From Lateolabrax maculatus (Eukaryota > Chordata > Actinopteri > Acropomatiformes > Lateolabracidae), in the NCBI GenBank assembly GCA_031216445.1, contig CM062219.1:10698501-10762500 (forward strand): 64,000 nt of DNA, written 5' to 3'. The position numbers and the translations under genes were made by a program. How positions within the stretch are numbered: position 1 is the stretch's first letter; the number at the start of each line of letters is the position of its first letter. The notes beneath the pieces were generated by a model, which was not told the DNA's origin, did no database searches, and worked only from the letters and a program-made list of their open reading frames with translations. Below are positions 36,461-48,700 of this stretch, piece by piece.

Positions 36461-39400
36461 TCAAGCTTCCTCTGCAGCCACCATCCTCTCGATAGCGGCC
36501 CAGTCTATTTTGCTGAGGCAGCTGCTGCCGGTCTCAGAAAGGTTGTCCAGCCAGTCCATCTCTGACGTACCAGCTCTGGCACCATCAACCTGCTCGTCCA
36601 ACAGTCCAGCCAGAACCTGAGAAGTGTATTAAACAATGTATGAAATTGGACTTGAAACCATATAATCTATTATTCAAGCAGAGGACAATCATTTGAGAGT
36701 GACTGAGAGGTTATTTTCCATTTACAGTAGGTACATTCCTCTCAGATATAGACTAATATGTCATGACAAATTGTGATTCTTACTATGTTAGACTCCTCCT
36801 GGCCCAGCACCCTATTCAGTTGTGAGGTGGGCTCCCAAAAGTTCACCTCCTCTCTCTCTTCCATCCTCGTCTGCTCCCTCAGGATCCCTCTCCCTACAGC
36901 AGTCCCTCTTGAAGGACCTTTGTTCAGCCCTGTCTTTCTCTGGTATCCGACATGCCGTTCCTCACTCTGGCTGGCTGTGTGCAGTTTAGTGTGGCTCTGT
37001 GTGTCAGTCAGCATGCCACGTCTGGTTACCTGAGACAGACGGTCCCTTGGCAGAGAGGTAACTAACACAAAATTCACACAACATAGGAAAGTGTGGTGAA
37101 CTTCATGTTATTGTTTTGACAAAACAGTGAAAATACATCTGCAGGACTCCAATGCCGCTGAATATCTTTATGGTACCTGGTCTATGTAGTCCCAGTCTCC
37201 TGTGGCGATCCTCCGAAGGCTGTCTCTGTGTCTCAGCAGTCCATGGACGAAGGTTAGGTTGAGCTTGTCCTGACTTAAGACTTCTGTTATCATTGGCAGA
37301 TACACTGTAAGTCCTAAGAAAAAACCTCCATTACAAAATCCATCTAATTCCAGATGTTTAGAATGAACATGTTTGGGTCAGTAAAGAATCTAATCATTAA
37401 TCATTAATGAATGATTAATGATTTGTTCAAATGCTAGATCAGAATACAATTATTCTTTAATGAGACAAGACCCTGGTCAGGTTACTGTTGCAGAAGATAC
37501 CTGTGAGTGCTACCAGGCGGTGGAGCGGAGTTGGATCGTGTAGTTGAGGGCACTGGTGAACCCTCAGTTCGTGAAGAAATGAGTAGAGTTGGAGGAGTGG
37601 TGGGAAAGTCACTGGCCAAAGAACAGGCTTCACGGGTCCTCTGGTTGTATTGTTCCAGAAGCATGAACCTATTAAATCAAATGGGAAATCACAGTTATGC
37701 ACATGCATGTATCCTGTGCACAGACAATGTAAACAGGTACATACTTTTCTTTTTCCTCTCTGGTTCGCCAAGTGGTTGCTTGATTCTTGTTTGTTGTATT
37801 CTACAGGGGCATAGCAGGTGAACAACAATGTGGATTTAATGTTTTTAAAAAAGAACACACATAGAATATCAATTCCAGTAAAGAGGCAAACATATCTCAC
37901 CACTGTTCCAGAGGTAGAAAAAGGTTTGCGCTCCCTCTCCCTCAGGCTCTCTCTGTGTTTTTGATAAACAGCCAGTCGTTCCCTCTGTTTCCTTCTCATC
38001 CAGATCCTCAGCCCTCTCCTCTCATCCTCTGGAAGGACACGTCTCTGCGACATCCAGCTACTTTGCTGCTGGTCCAGCCTGCTAAGGGTCACAATACTTT
38101 TCAGCTCTGTGACAATCATAGCTGTTTGGGTAGTCATTTGGACAGCACTGAATTTAAGTAGTTACCATACCTGCTACGATGTGCAGTCTGTGAATTGGAC
38201 AAATCCAGGTCTGTCAGGGATAAATACCCTTCCTTCACCAACTCGTCTAAGATTTCTGCTGTATCAGATAGCCCAGTCTGACCCAGATTCTCATCTGCCC
38301 ATCTGGAGATGGACAGGTAGAGGTATTGTAAAATAGAAGAGGCATAGAAAAAACTGTCCACCAACAGCAACAACAGATAATGTGAGTCATAGCATGGTTA
38401 AAAGACTTCAGATTTACTTTAACTTACAAAGAAGATATTCCAGATGCTTCAGTCAGCTGATCTCTCATTTCTGTGGGAGCAACACAAACATTAAAGTGTA
38501 ATGCCTACATTGCTTTTACCTTTAGCACACTATTTTAATATCTATCCATCAACTATAAATCCAGGTGTTTGCCACTATGCTAGCCACTTTAATGTAGTAA
38601 CAATTCTTATGAAATCTTTACTTGGAGGGGTGTGAAGGTAGGAAGGACCAGCGAAGGAGTCATTATGAACCACAAATTTATCTTCCTGATTTTCTTCTTC
38701 CTCTTCAAAGGCATTTGGTTCAGTTAAAGTGTCCAGTTGTGGCATCCACGCTGTTAGAGACAGAGAATGTACAGCAGAGTCTTCTAGAAGTTTTCTAAAA
38801 CAATATTATGGTGTAATATATTACACTATTAAACCTGAAACTTTTTTGTTTCTGGGTTTCAAAGTTTGCAATGTAATTTAAAATACAATCCAGTTTTTGA
38901 TTTTATTGTTTTGGGTCATACCTTCTTGTGGGACAGACAGTCTGACAGTTTTTTTTACTGCTGTGGTAGTCTTCACATCAGGAGCCAAGACAGGTGTGAG
39001 CTTTTCAATAGTGTTCACCAGCTACACAGACAAAGATGGACAACAAAGGAATGATATATTACATATATTTGTCCGACTTCGAAGCCAATTTGTAAATTTG
39101 GGTGTCATTAATAATATGAGCAGGAACAATACAAAAACAACATGCTTGTGTACCATCCGGGAGTTGGAAAAGTCCATCTCCAGATAGTCTGCAATGTTCT
39201 GTAAGGCGGCCAACTGAGCATCCAGCTCTGACAGGCGAGAGGAGAACCAGACTGTAGGGGGTGTGGATGAGGCACTGTGAGGTCCAACGCTCTGGGTCTT
39301 TATGGCCTGACAGATTTCAGAGTCCGATGGATCTACCAAGTCTTGTGGAGTGATTCTCCCTGGATCCCGATTGGGCTCGATGTGGCAGTGTGACAACGAC

Positions 39401-39780
39401 TCCTCAGGGATATCTAGAGTTTACAGTACAACAGATATTTAGACCAAATTTTACCAATACTGTTGTTCTTCACCACAGATCTGATTGTATTCAGTATAAA
39501 GACATAATTCCATTAGGCCTTCAATATAAAAGACATAAAGACCTGTGTGAGTGGTGGGTTTCAGGAGATCCTCTGGGATTGTGATTAATGGTTGTGGATC
39601 AGCCGCAGCAGCTCTCCTAATAACAGAAGTCGCAAGTACATGAAGCTCGGCCGAAGTAGGTGAAGAGGGGCGGACAGAAGGAACAGCTTGTGCTCCTGGG
39701 CTGAGACAGAGTGGCAAATCTTGATGCAGGGCTTTGTCTTCTAGATCCAAGACACTTATGAACTGGCGGCCATTCAGATC
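36461..39780 (-). CDS. cplane1: cplane1 coding exons 38-49: C-terminal region and stop
   Basis: Exons are 39543-39780, 39154-39413, 38922-39021, 38622-38750, 38428-38470, 38171-38302, 37901-38081, 37745-37800, 37501-37668, 37177-37313, 36784-37061 and 36461-36616 (residues about 2639-3263). Landmarks are DLNGRQFISVLDLEDKAL, WFSSRLSELDAQLAALQNIA, WADENLGQTGLSDTAEILDELV, RRGLRIWMRRKQRERLAVYQ and TGSSCLSKIDWAAIERMV. Exons 42 (43 nt) and 45 (56 nt) are very small. Exon 45 was needed to repair phase between exons 44 and 46. The exon 38 donor (GTCTTT) is weak. Exon 44 may begin at 38081 or 38078 because its acceptor reads TTAGCAG. Confidence 0.91.
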
Positions 39781-42700
39781 CTGAGAGACACCAAAAAAGC
39801 GAATGAAAGTATCCTTTAAGTAAAGTAACCCCTTGCTAAAATGCGTGATTTTAATATAAAAAAGGTATGAGTGTTAATACAAATGTAGACCAATGTCACC
39901 ACATGAAAAAGATGAATTGCATTCATACACTGTGTGTTGTATTGAGTACATTATTTAAATAAGTGGAATGAAGGACCTACTCAGGCACAGCTTTAGAGTC
40001 TAAAAGCATCATTCACAGCCCCTGCCGGGACTAACTTGTATGTCTGGCCTCTTACCAAGTTCTTCTCTGGTTTCTGTTGGTTCTCTTCTGTGTCTTGAAC
40101 AAGGCGCTCGTTCCAAAACTGCACATTTCCTGAACTTTGAGCTGGATGGAGAAAACACACACATACAAAAACAATGTTTAACTCTTCATTATATCCACAA
40201 CAAATAAAAAGAAGCGTGTTATCCTTGTACATTACATTTCAAATCAACTTACATTTAGGGCTACTAGCAGTCACAGAGGCATACACAGCTTTATCCACAA
40301 GTGTGGGAGGACAAGCTGAAAGAAAAATAATCAATAATAATAAATATAAATAAAATATTAATAATATTTCTTGCTCAGAATCTATGTTTTGGGAAATATG
40401 TACTCAAAACAACCCCTGTATTTTAATGAAATGCAGGCAGAAAAAAGAAATCCAATCGATGTAATACATTTCTCAAACTTACAAATACAAGCAACAACTG
40501 TGCAATAACATTACAACTGTGAAAAAGTATTACGGTATTAACACTGTGTAAATCAAAACCCAAACTAACTCACCTGGGTCTGTGTTGGTGAAAGCATCAT
40601 GGCACTCTGGGGGTCTTTTACATGTGGAAGCAAAGGCATGGAGCTCAGCTGAAGTGGACATGGCCTTGTCCAATAATCTCTGACCAGTCAGTGAAGAGTC
40701 AAAGGACCCTGGGACTTTAAGTAAATTAGAAAAACAACAACATATCAATAAAATTAAAAACACATCATTATAATGTTCCAAAGTCCCCGTAAGACATGTA
40801 CACACAATGTATTTGATACAAACCAAATTGAATGCCAACATCCTGTCTAGGAGGGATCTCTTCTGCAGCTGCAGGCTCTTCATTTACAGTCTCATTTGAT
40901 GGCTGTAGATATATTGGAACAAACCATAATGGTAGTGGAATTACACACAAACAATGGTAATAGTACAAAATATTTTTTACAAAAATAAATTTTAATTCTA
41001 CTATTAAGTCCTACCTCTTGTGTAAGGATGATCGAGTCATTCGGTCTGAAGGTGATCTCTGTTTTTCTTGCCCTCCCCACCTTCTCCTCTCTCCTCTTCT
41101 TCCTATAAACAACACACAGTGAGTATAGTGGGTGAAATAATCTGCTTAAAAAAGGAAAATCAACACAATTAGCTAATATGTGATTGCCTCTTGCTGGAGT
41201 TAGAAGTTGTAGCTCTTCTGGCGCTTTCAGTAGGTGAGTCTACTCTGAGCAACCGCAGTCGAGCATCTTCAGCATTCTGCCTCCCGATTACTGAACTGGT
41301 CAACTCCTCCATGGAGATGAGACGGGTCATTTGGGCTGAAGGAGCTGCCAGGGGCAACATCTGTGACAGAGACAAATATCTATACATAAACCACAATGCA
41401 AGATTTAATTATACCTAATTTAAAAATCTTGAAGTATTGGAAATATTTCTTGCCATTTTTGGTCCAGATTCTAAATGTAGGAGCTTGATCATAGGTGCTT
41501 CTCCCATCAGACCTGCAATGACAGTAGCGGGCCTGGAAGAAGCTGGTATGGGTAGTTTGGGGAAGGTGATGTTGCTGTGTGGAACAGGCTGAAAATGCAG
41601 CAGACGAAGGCCCTGCATTGGTGCAGGTGTGTGAACTGGTAAAGCAGGAGGAAGTAGCGAGAACCCTTGTTCCCTGGATCTCTCTGATGTCTGAATCTTG
41701 GGTTGACAGTTCCCGGGAGTCGGATCGTGTGAAGTATGAAAACTGAGTTGTCTTTTTGGAAATGATGACCAATTTGTTTTTTCCTCTTCTGTCTTTTTTG
41801 AAGCAGACAGGTCATTGTTTTTAAGGTTGTGCATATTGGATTCTATAGCTGCAGGGTTCGCAGTGCACAGCGTCTGGGGTACTTGGGCTGGGAGATAGTG
41901 TGGGGCTCTCTGCTGGGGCAATGGAGGACGTTGAAGCTGAAGTAACTTCAGGCCCTGGGGAGCAGGATCATTTTGTACACTATCATTAGAGGGCGGTAAC
42001 ACAGGGGCACTGTGGATAGTGTGGTTGGTGTCAGCAGTGGCCAGAAGCCCCTGTGAGGACGGAACTAACCTCCTGCTTTCCCTAAACTGAAATTCTGGTG
42101 ACACTGCCTGAAGAGAAAGTGGCTGCATTTCCTGAAAGAAAAAAAGAAACTGTATTCAGTTTGGTTTCACTGTGATTTAAGTATTGTTTACATAGGAGGA
42201 CAATGTCTCACAACCTAACAGAACACTTGAGCAATACCTGATAATTTACACCTGCACCATTAGCAGTGGAGGGTAGATTCCTGGTGTGATGCTGGCCACC
42301 TGTTGGAGAGGTTTTTCCTGAGCTTTGTATAGCAGGTTGGTGTGCAAACACACATGCAGTGGCTTGAGTAAACTGAGCGATGTTGGATCCTGAACTTGCT
42401 TGTGTCTGAGGTGCCACAGCAATGGTGGTTTGAACAGGTAAGGCATTTGGTTGAGGGGTGAAATTGGTAGTATACGATGATGGCACATTAGGGTGTGAGG
42501 AGTTCATGTTAGACTGGGCCAAAGAAGAACTCTGCTGGGCAAGTTGCAGGTTAGAAAATGAAGCTCCCAAAACCTCCATCAGGCTCATGTAGTTGATATG
42601 CTGTAATGAAGGACAAAAACGGAATCAATCTATAGAGTCAGTTGAGTCCAAACCTTTCCTATTCATCAGTCTGTTCTTACCTGAACCAATCTGAATAAGT

Positions 42701-45700
42701 CTTCACCCAGACGCTGTCTCATTGGAGGAGTCGTCGATAATGGCTGATTGGGGGCTGTAGGATCTGCAGTTGGTGCACCAGCCGTGGAACTTTCTGGCTG
42801 AAGGCTTGGAGGATCCACAGGTGTGTTGGGAAGCAGCACTCCAGCTGAACCAAAAAGCTCCGCATGGACCTCAGCCACAGGCTGGGCAGTAAGAGGAGCT
42901 TGGGGCTCTGGGTGTGTGGGGGCTTGTAGGCTTTTAGCATCACTGTGGCTTAAACAACAAAACAGGCAATTTCAACAGCCAATATCAACAACGGTATTGT
43001 AGGTTGAGGTTTCATCACTAAAATGTTGATGCACAAGTAACTCAGCAGGAATTATGTTTTTATTTTATTCTATTTTTATAATTTCACAGTGTGGTATTGA
43101 ATAAGTAAAGTGAACTGCAACTACAGTTAACATTACATTACATGATAAAACATCACATCATAGTGCACAGCATTAGGCAATACTGAGCAACTATCTGCTA
43201 TAATTATAATTCATACACTACTCCTAAGAGAAAAACGTTTAGACATCCTTGTGTGTTATTGCAAAGTAAATACATTTAGATTAAAAACTCACAGAGAGGC
43301 AGAACTGGACAAGTCCTCTGCATTTTCTGACAAGTCCAGGTCTGCAAGCTTTAAACTCTGCAAAGGGCAAAAATGAAAATGTTTAGTGTTTTGATAACAT
43401 TGATAATAAATATGAAGAATGGGAATCCTGAATGGTAATATTCACCATTTCAGGCGTGTAGATGTCTCCAGAGATGTTCCCATTGGAAACAGAGGACGAC
43501 ACTTCCAAGCCCTCACTGTCACTACTTTTACCTACAAATATCAAACACATCAATCAATATTCTCAGTTATAAAGATGTGCATTCCAGCAACTTTGATGAT
43601 CCACTATAACTTAATATCATACCTTCTTTTTCAGGTGTAACATCTAAGTCATCGAGAGATGGTTGTTGTGAACTGGATTGTCTCTGCTGAGCATCAAAGG
43701 TCAGTTGATCATTAGGGAGAGGTGTCCTGTGAAATGTCAGTTCCTCTAGTTCATCTGTATGTGAACCACTGCAGGGAAACAGATAATATATAAATACGGT
43801 AGATTATTCATATTTACAGTGAAACAATGCTGTTTTATATGAAACTGTTCATGAGATGAAACCATGTGAAAAGCTGAAACAAATACAAAATAAAACAATT
43901 TATCACCTATTTACAAGCATACATTTTCATCACCATCATATGCCCGATTACTGTCATTTGCTGGTATACAAGTTTGTATTTCTTACAAAAGAGAGTACTG
44001 TGTAGTATCTCACAGAACAAGCATTCTGATAAACCATATTGACCAATCACACTCCAGTTTCATATATTCACTGAAACTTGTGGAGCTTCTTATCAGCCAA
44101 TTTCAAACTGGCTTGATAAAGACTTGATATATCTGTGCTACTTTCCATTTGGTCCAGTAATAAACGATTGTAGATAAAAACATGTGGCACTCACAGTTGT
44201 CCTTGCTGTAGATTGTGATCCAGACCAGTGATGGGAGTGTTGGCTGATCCAGGGTAGCCTGTATCAACGCTGCTCTCTCTCTCCAGCTTCCTATCCACCT
44301 CAGGTAGCAGCACAGGGGCTACAGTCCATTGTGTTTCTGGAATTTGGATGTGGGCACTGTGGCGGTCAGTCCCGAGCAGAGCAGTGTACCTGCGCTCAAG
44401 CAAGCTGAGGGAAGTGAGGATGGCAGGCGCAGAGGCTTTGACACGAATCACTACTCCTTCATCAGCTGTTCCTCCAACCCCTCCGCTCCTCTCTTTCTTC
44501 TTTTTGCCATGATGTCCTAGTAGCACCCTCCTATCAGCCCAGCGTACCATCCACTCCAGCAGCCTGCCCAACTCTGGAAACTGAGCCTCTAATTTAGGGT
44601 CAAGGCCTTGCTGCAGTTCAATCACGGCTTCCACAGAAGTTGAGGAGCCAAATATTAAGCTCTCTGATGGCTGTCCTGTGGAAAAGGCACTACGAATAGG
44701 GATAGTTTCAGAACCGAAGAGGCCTCCCTTCATTCTTTGACCTAAAGGCACACTGCTCTGCTGTCGGAGGCCATACAAACCTTTTTGCCTGCCAGTTCTC
44801 AGCCCAGGAAGAGAGGTGACAGAAAGGCTGGTCCTGGATACAGGGGTTTCCCTCCGGACAGAGGTTTGTAGCTCGGGTGTTGGCCCGTGTTTCACGGGCT
44901 TGTAGCAGCAGCCCGCTCTGAACACTGGAGGATCATTGGCCACGTGTTTTCTCGTTGGATGGTGCATATCTCTTTGACGGCGGTGAATAGTTGTGAGCAC
45001 ATCAAAGGTGAGAGAATGCAACTCTCTCTCTCTCAGCTGCGAGGAGAAGCCCTTCAGCAACGGAAGTTCACCGCCTGAGTTCCCTCCATCAGCACTATCC
45101 TTCTCCAGCACGTAGCTGAGGAAGAGCTCCAGGAAATTTAGATACTCTTCATCTTCCAGCTCAAACTCCCAGGTGCCAACCACCGGTAGGGAGGGCTGTT
45201 CAATATCCTTGGCATCACCTGGGTGACTCTCCTCCCGAATGACACCTTCAATCTTAACAGCAGTCCTCTTTGCATGTTTTCTGTCTCTTACGTTTTTTGC
45301 TTTTTTGCCCCTGCAAAGACAAACACATAGCAGAGAATAAGCCACAACATAAATATATGATACTTCAGTGTAATGGTAGTACCACTTTTCCACGCTGGTT
45401 ACCTGCTCATGGCTCTGCTGTGCATTTCAGGAGAGATAGCCTCAGATGTATTATCTGCTGTGTCTCCATCACTGCCCACTGGGGGGAACCCACAGTCAGT
45501 TAAGGTGCTGGTGCTCAGACTTGTTCCCAGTGAGAGCTGCCTTAACATGGCCATCCCATGTTTGCTTGCCCTGTCCTCCTCTTCCTCCTCCTTCTCCCAG
45601 AGATGGAGCTCAAGGGGGGCTAGGTGCCTCCGCAAACGCCCAAGATGTTTTCTCCTCTGCCTGAGTTTGTCTTGAATCACAATAATCATCAACTCGTTCA

Positions 45701-48700
45701 CCTCCTCTTTTTCCCCCTCTAGAGAACAGACAGAATTAGACAGAGTGACATCCGTGTTTATGTATTCACTCAAAGGGATACACAAAGCTTTGAGAATTTT
45801 AAACCAAAAAGCATCCAGTAGAACTATGTACCAGCAACTAATCAAAGCATAAAGACTGGTGTTATGACCCAGCTCAAAGACCATGAGAAATTATCTTTGG
45901 GTCTGTCACATTTGGATTTAAAATATTCTTTACATTCTCTAAACATTCTAATAGTTAAAAATGAAGTATCAATAATAAAATGTAGCCGTCAGGTAAGTTA
46001 AACAAAAAGTTCCATTTTAAAGAATTGATCAATGTCCAAAAAACTGCATTCCTGTAAGTACACTTCAAAGCAACTTGTTAATGAACAGAGGTGTTTGTAC
46101 CAAGGACATTGCATTGCCGCAGTCTCTGCAGCAGTGAGTTATACTTTTCTCTCAGTGGGACTCTGACAGACTCTTCCTCCTCTGGGAAAGCTCGTACCAG
46201 CGCGTCTGCCACCTAAGAAGAAGAACCGGCAAGGAGGAGAAACTTACTCAGTTGTGGTCATTATGTTTTACTTAGATAAACATTGTTTATGTAGAAAAAG
46301 TCATATCACCAGAGAAAGAGGAGGAAGTTCAGACACAAGGCTGAGCAGTATGTCCTGGAGGATCTCTTCAGCATTGAGGAAGCAAGAGAAAGGCAGAAAA
46401 CGACAGGCCCAGCGGAGAGCATCAACACTGGTAGATCTCACTTCTGAACCACTAGAGATCTGAGGGACACAAATACACAGATATTTATAGGGCTTCAATG
46501 GCTGAGGACATTTGTACATAAAGATGTCACACAATCAAACACAAATGGAATACCTGTTCATCTCTACCATTCTGTCTGGCAGCCTGATACTTCCTGCAGG
46601 AAATGGAGAGCTGGTCCCTGACATGATGCATCCAGCATAAACCACACAGCTCTCTGAAACAAACTTGTAGGAAAAATACAGTTAATAAGTACTATCTCAA
46701 AAGTAGATCATTAATTACTACATCTGCAACTCACTGTGAGTGGCATCTTACCAATAGTTTGAATGGTGTCAGGGTCCAGGTGACCGTCTTTATTCGGCCC
46801 TCGTCTGAAGAATCCACTACGGGTGACAAACTTCATCAGGCCCTCTGGGAAAGCCTTTTCTTCTTTAGCAGCTGATGGATACGAGTACTTCTTCTTGATC
46901 TGAAAACAACATCAGATATTTTCACTATTTAAGATGGCATGGCACTTAATACCAAAGTGTATATCAGCAGGATAGGAAAATATTACAGAGAGCTGGAACG
47001 TGACAGGAAGTTTTCTTTACAAGATACAACCGACCATAATTTCAAGTCTCATCTTTATTTCCAAATTCCCATTTGCATGATGAAAAAGGAAAATAGAAAA
47101 GATTTGTAATTTCTTCAGAAAAATGTTATTATTGTTGCCAAGTGTCTTTTATAACTAACTCTTGTATTTGCAATGCATGAAACTGTAAACAAACCAACAA
47201 ATCAGATCCTATAAAAATGTCAGCCACACTTTAATTTTTAATCCACTTATTAAACCAGATAAAAACCCTTCAGTCCTAAAAAAGTACCTTGTGTAGTACG
47301 TGTCTGGCATGGCGCAGATGGCTGATGTACCACTGGGCAGCAGGATGGCAACCACGTGCAGATCTCAAAAGTAACAGTAATCTCTGGAGAACTCCAGACA
47401 CTTTGTGTCGTGATGCAACTTCTGCAAACTGCCCTGTTGTCCCTGCTGGGTCCTAAGCATGAGACACACAAAATTTAAATACAGAATTCATATGTAAACA
47501 TGCTGTATGTAAAAGTTGATGTATGTTACGTACCTGTGTGTTGGGGGAAGGCTGAGGGCAATAAAGAGGTGGGGAAGGCAGATACAGTCCACTGGGCACC
47601 AAGAGGGGCAGGCAAGAACACATGTCTTTGGCTGTGTCCAGCAAGGAAGACATGGGTGAAGACATAACATTCACTCCAGCCATGACTGAAGCCTTTAGAA
47701 TGTCCTGTATGGAAACCTGTAACAAGTCCCAGTCTTCTCCTTCCAAAGGGTCTAGTAAATGGAGATGAGACAAAGCATTGATTAAATAAGTTCTATGTAG
47801 GTTTTTTGTTATCTTATAGTTGTCAGTTCTCACCAACCTGTAAAGCTCTTGTCACCATCATTAGCTCTGCACTCTTGGGAGTCAGACTTATTGCCAAGAA
47901 GACACTCCAACTCAACCTGAAAAATGCTTTCTGGTTCTAAAACTGTTGGGAGGTGAAGCTCTCTTCTCCTGAGCCTGTCATGAAAGATGATATTGAGATG
48001 TTCATTAAAACTTTGAAATTTAATTTAATGCATTCTAGTAACAGCAAAAGTAAGATAAAACTCCAACCATACACCCATTCACTCCTTGATTATACTGTAT
48101 GCTTTCATACTGACCGAGTGAAGTCAAAGTGGTCAGTGCAGTAATTCGTATAGGCAAGGCTCAGAGACACTGCTGTCTTCCAGTCGCCAAGATGGTAAGC
48201 CAACCAAACAGTCTCAGGAAGCAGGCCCCCTAGCAGGAGCAGGTCCTGGGCGTAGTCTACCGTCCATACTTCTGACAGCTGCTGTCGTCTCACTGCTCTA
48301 GCCACCTCCTCCTGGCACAGTGGCACCAAGCGCCCAACACTAGGGGCTAAGAAAGGACATGTTACCCAATGCAACATAAATGAAGAAATTATGTTTTTAA
48401 ACTGATAAATAATTATGGAAACACACCATCCGGTAGATGTAGTGGAGGAAGGACAGCCACATTGTGAGGGGGCAGGATATAGAGTGGTTGGTTGGTGAAA
48501 TACGAGGCCATAAATCTCCCCAGGGTCTGAACGACGGCACAAGCTGCATCACTGTGAAGGTCCATCGGCAGCCACGGGCAAGGAAGAGAGTCTGCTGCAG
48601 GGCATAAAGGCAGAGCTAATAACTGATATCTTATCTAGAGTGAGTTGCACTTGTTGTTTTGTATAATCCCTGAGAAATAATAGCAGACCTATACTTTTCC

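Noticed and set aside
36773..37033. 86-codon plus-strand open frame antisense to cplane1 exon 48
   Set aside because: It is a shadow of the real coding strand with no independent start or splice context.
41415..42128. Exon 31 read as the end of a truncated cplane1 ending in RFLN and a stop
   Set aside because: Eighteen further exons continue in perfect phase with conserved sequence to a proper C-terminus, so reading through the GC donor is far more likely than truncation.
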